Assembly: GCA_947462335.1 (NCBI GenBank)
Contig: OX381705.1
Location: 3,958,703-4,022,702 of the forward strand
Reading direction: 5' to 3'
DNA from: Harmothoe impar
Lineage: Eukaryota; Annelida; Polychaeta; Phyllodocida; Polynoidae
DNA length: 64,000 bases
Shown one piece after another: positions 61,797 through 64,000 of the stretch; position 1 is the stretch's first letter, and each line of letters begins with the position of its first letter. Under the pieces are notes generated by a model that worked only from the letters and a program-made list of their open reading frames with translations, was not told the DNA's origin and did not search any database. The position numbers and the translations under genes were made by a program.

Positions 61797-64000
61797 GGCA
61801 TTGACCTAACAACAAGCATTGACCAAATGGCTGAGATTAAAAAGGAATTTTGGATCAACCTCACATTCGGGACTAACTTCTTCTTTGAAATCAACCCTAT
61901 TTTCAAGATTGACTAAATTTTTGGGATTGACTATGTGTTTTTGAGTGACTTTGCATTCGGGAGTGACTATGTCCATGGCATTGACCTTACAACGAGCATT
62001 GACCAAATGGCTGAGATTGAAAAGGAATTTTGGATCAACCTCACATTTTTGACTAACTTCTTCTTTGAAATCAACCCTATTTTCAAGATTGACTAAATTT
62101 TTGGGATTGACTATGTGTTTTTGAGTGACTTTCCATTCGGGAGTGACTATGTCCATGGCATTGACCTAACAACAAGCATTGACCAAATGGCTGAGATTGA
62201 AAAGGAATTTTTCATCAACTTCACATTTGGGACTAACTTCTTCTTTGAAATCCACCCTATTTTCAAGATTGACTAAATTTTTGGGATTGACTATGTGTTT
62301 TTGAGTGACTTTGCATTCGGGAGTGACTATGTCCATGGCATTGACCTTACAACGAGCATTGTCCAAATGGCTGAGATTGAAAAGGAATTTTGGATTAACC
62401 TCACATTTGGGACTAACTTCTTCTTTGAAATCAACCCTTTTTTTTAGATTGACTAAATTTTTGGAATTGACTATGTGTTTTTGAGTGACTTTGCATTCGG
62501 GAGTGACTATGTCCATGGCATTGACCTCACAAGGCGTATTGACCAAATGGCTGAGATTGAAAAGGAATTTTGGATTAACCTCACATTTGGGACTAACTTC
62601 TTCTTTGAAATCAACCCTTTTTTCAAGATTGACTAAATTTTGGGAATTGACTTTGTTTTTTTGAGTGACTTTGCATTCGGGAGTGACTATGTCCATGGCA
62701 TTGACCTTACAACAAGCATTGACCAAATGGCTGAGATTGAAAAGGAATTTTTCATCAACTTCACATTTGGGACTAACTTCTTCTTTGAAATCAACCCTTT
62801 TTTCAAGATTGACTAAACTTTTGGGATTGACTATGTGTTTTTGAGTGACTTTGCATTCGGGAGTGACTATGTCCATGGCATTGACCTTACAACGAGCATT
62901 GTCCAAATGGCTGAGATTGAAAAGGAATTTTTCATCAACTTCACATTTGGGACTAACTTCTTCTTTGAAATCAACCCTTTTTTCAAGTTTGACTAAATTT
63001 TTGGGATTGACTATGTGTTTTTGAGTGACTTTCCATTCGGGAGTGACTATGTCCATGGCATTGACCTCACAAGGCGTATTGACCAAATGGCTGAGATTGA
63101 AAAGGAATTTTTCATCAACTTCACATTTGGGACTAACTTCTTCTTTGAAATCAACCCTTTTTTCAAGATTGACTAAATTTTTGTCATTGACTATGTGTTT
63201 TTGAGTGACTTTGCATTCGGGAGTGACTATGTCCATGGTATTGACCTTACAACGAGCATTGACCAAATGGCTGAGATTAAAAAGGAATTTTGGATCAACC
63301 TCACATTCGGGACTAACTTGTTCTTTGAAATCAACCCTATTTTCAAGATTGACTAAATTTTTGGGATTGACTATGTGTTTTTGAGTGACTTTGCATTCGG
63401 GAGTCACTATGTCCACGGCATTGACCTCAAAAGGGGTATTGACCAAATGGCTGAGATTGAAAAGGAATTTTGGATTAACCTCACATTTGGGACTAACTTC
63501 TTCTTTGACATCAACCCTTTTTTTTAGATTGACTAAATTTTTGGAATTGACTATGTGTTTTTGAGTGACTTTGCATTCGGGAGTGACTATGTACATGGCA
63601 TTGACCTCACAAGGCGTATTGACCAAATGGCTGAGATTGAAAAGGAATTTTGGATTAACCTCACATTTGGGACTAACTTCTTCTTTGAAATCAACCCTTT
63701 TTTCAAGATTGACTAAATTTTGGGAATTGACTTTGTTTTTTTGAGTGACTTTGCATTCGGGAGTGACTATGTCCATGGCATTGACCTTACAACAAGCATT
63801 GACCAAATGGCTGAGATTGAAAAGGAATTTTTCATCAACTTCACATTTGGGACTAACTTCTTCTTTGAAATCAACCCTTTTTTCAAGATTGACTAAACTT
63901 TTGTCATTGACTTTGTGTTTTTGAGTGACTTTGCATTCGGGAGTGACTATGTCCATGGCATTGACCTAACAACGAGCATTGACCAAATGGCTGAGATTAA

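Larger units (their letters stand above)
42451..64000. repeat. Satellite family B: ~120 tandem copies of a 180-bp monomer
   Basis: The 180-bp period holds for more than 21 kb and continues past the window. Each monomer is ten 18-bp modules, for example GATTGACTAAATTTTTGG, GATTGACTATGTGTTTTT, GAGTGACTTTGCATTCGG, GAGTGACTATGTCCATGG and CATTGACCTTACAACGAG. Since 180 is divisible by 3, the minus strand stays open across many monomers (longest about 596 codons, 62166-63956) and reads as a 60-residue repeat of ten hexapeptides with V-N/D/T/S in the middle. Plus-strand frames are usually closed at GACTAA. Variants among monomers change residues freely and many monomers share the same minus-strand TAG, so I do not call a gene. 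Confidence 0.95.

Noticed and set aside
42451..64000. Long minus-strand frames (up to 596 codons) as genes
   Set aside because: The 180-bp period is a multiple of three, so frames stay open by arithmetic. Shared stops and frequent residue-changing variants argue against selection, and there is no promoter or unique end.
42451..64000. TTGAC words as W-box type regulatory sites
   Set aside because: They are the core of the 18-bp repeat unit, and WRKY-type W-boxes are a plant feature.

Overview
The window is nuclear DNA of a metazoan, most likely a marine invertebrate. No host gene identifies the species. The animal assignment rests on a Polinton/Maverick element with virus-type capsid genes, a Ty3/gypsy LTR retrotransposon primed by a tRNA-His type site, eukaryotic promoter and poly(A) signals, and extensive satellite DNA. 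There are no rRNA or tRNA genes, CRISPR arrays or bacterial operons.

Layout. (1) 1-12283: satellite family A, five higher-order units of about 2.3-3.2 kb. Each is built from ~60-bp A-rich repeats, ~192-bp repeats, one or two embedded 144- or 180-bp monomers, and a G-tract tail. (2) 12284-18916: mostly unique DNA with one probable gene fragment (His-Me endonuclease zinc-binding type, 14790-15332), three unrelated minisatellites (42-48 bp C-rich, 17 bp, 39 bp) and a remnant of family A at 18318-18740. (3) 18917-42446: a ~23.5 kb nested mobile element. The outer element is a ~13 kb Ty3/gypsy retrotransposon with identical 484-bp LTRs, gag, pol and a large extra third ORF (1071 aa). Inserted into its reverse transcriptase is a complete-looking 10,529-bp Polinton (23479-34007) with 392-bp TIRs and a 6-bp target duplication. 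(4) 42451-64000: satellite family B, about 120 tandem copies of a 180-bp monomer, running off the window.

How the parts work together. The gypsy element uses a -1 frameshift (GGGAAAT plus a 10-bp hairpin) to make Gag-Pol. Its third ORF seems to have its own NRF1-like/TATA promoter. The Polinton carries the virion module (packaging ATPase, minor and major capsid proteins, adenain-type protease, small basic/hydrophobic core-like proteins) and a DDE integrase with a chromodomain-like tail. It has no room for the protein-primed DNA polymerase B that standard Polintons encode. Several of its genes start directly after pure poly(A) runs. Order of events: satellite, then gypsy (LTRs identical, so recent), then Polinton.

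The most unusual structural result is that the family B monomer is exactly ten 18-bp submodules, so its minus strand reads as a hexapeptide repeat. One copy of the same 10 x 18 bp monomer sits inside each half of the family A units, which links the two arrays. Deletions inside it are multiples of 18 bp. I treat the long open frames in the arrays as a by-product of this periodicity, not as genes.
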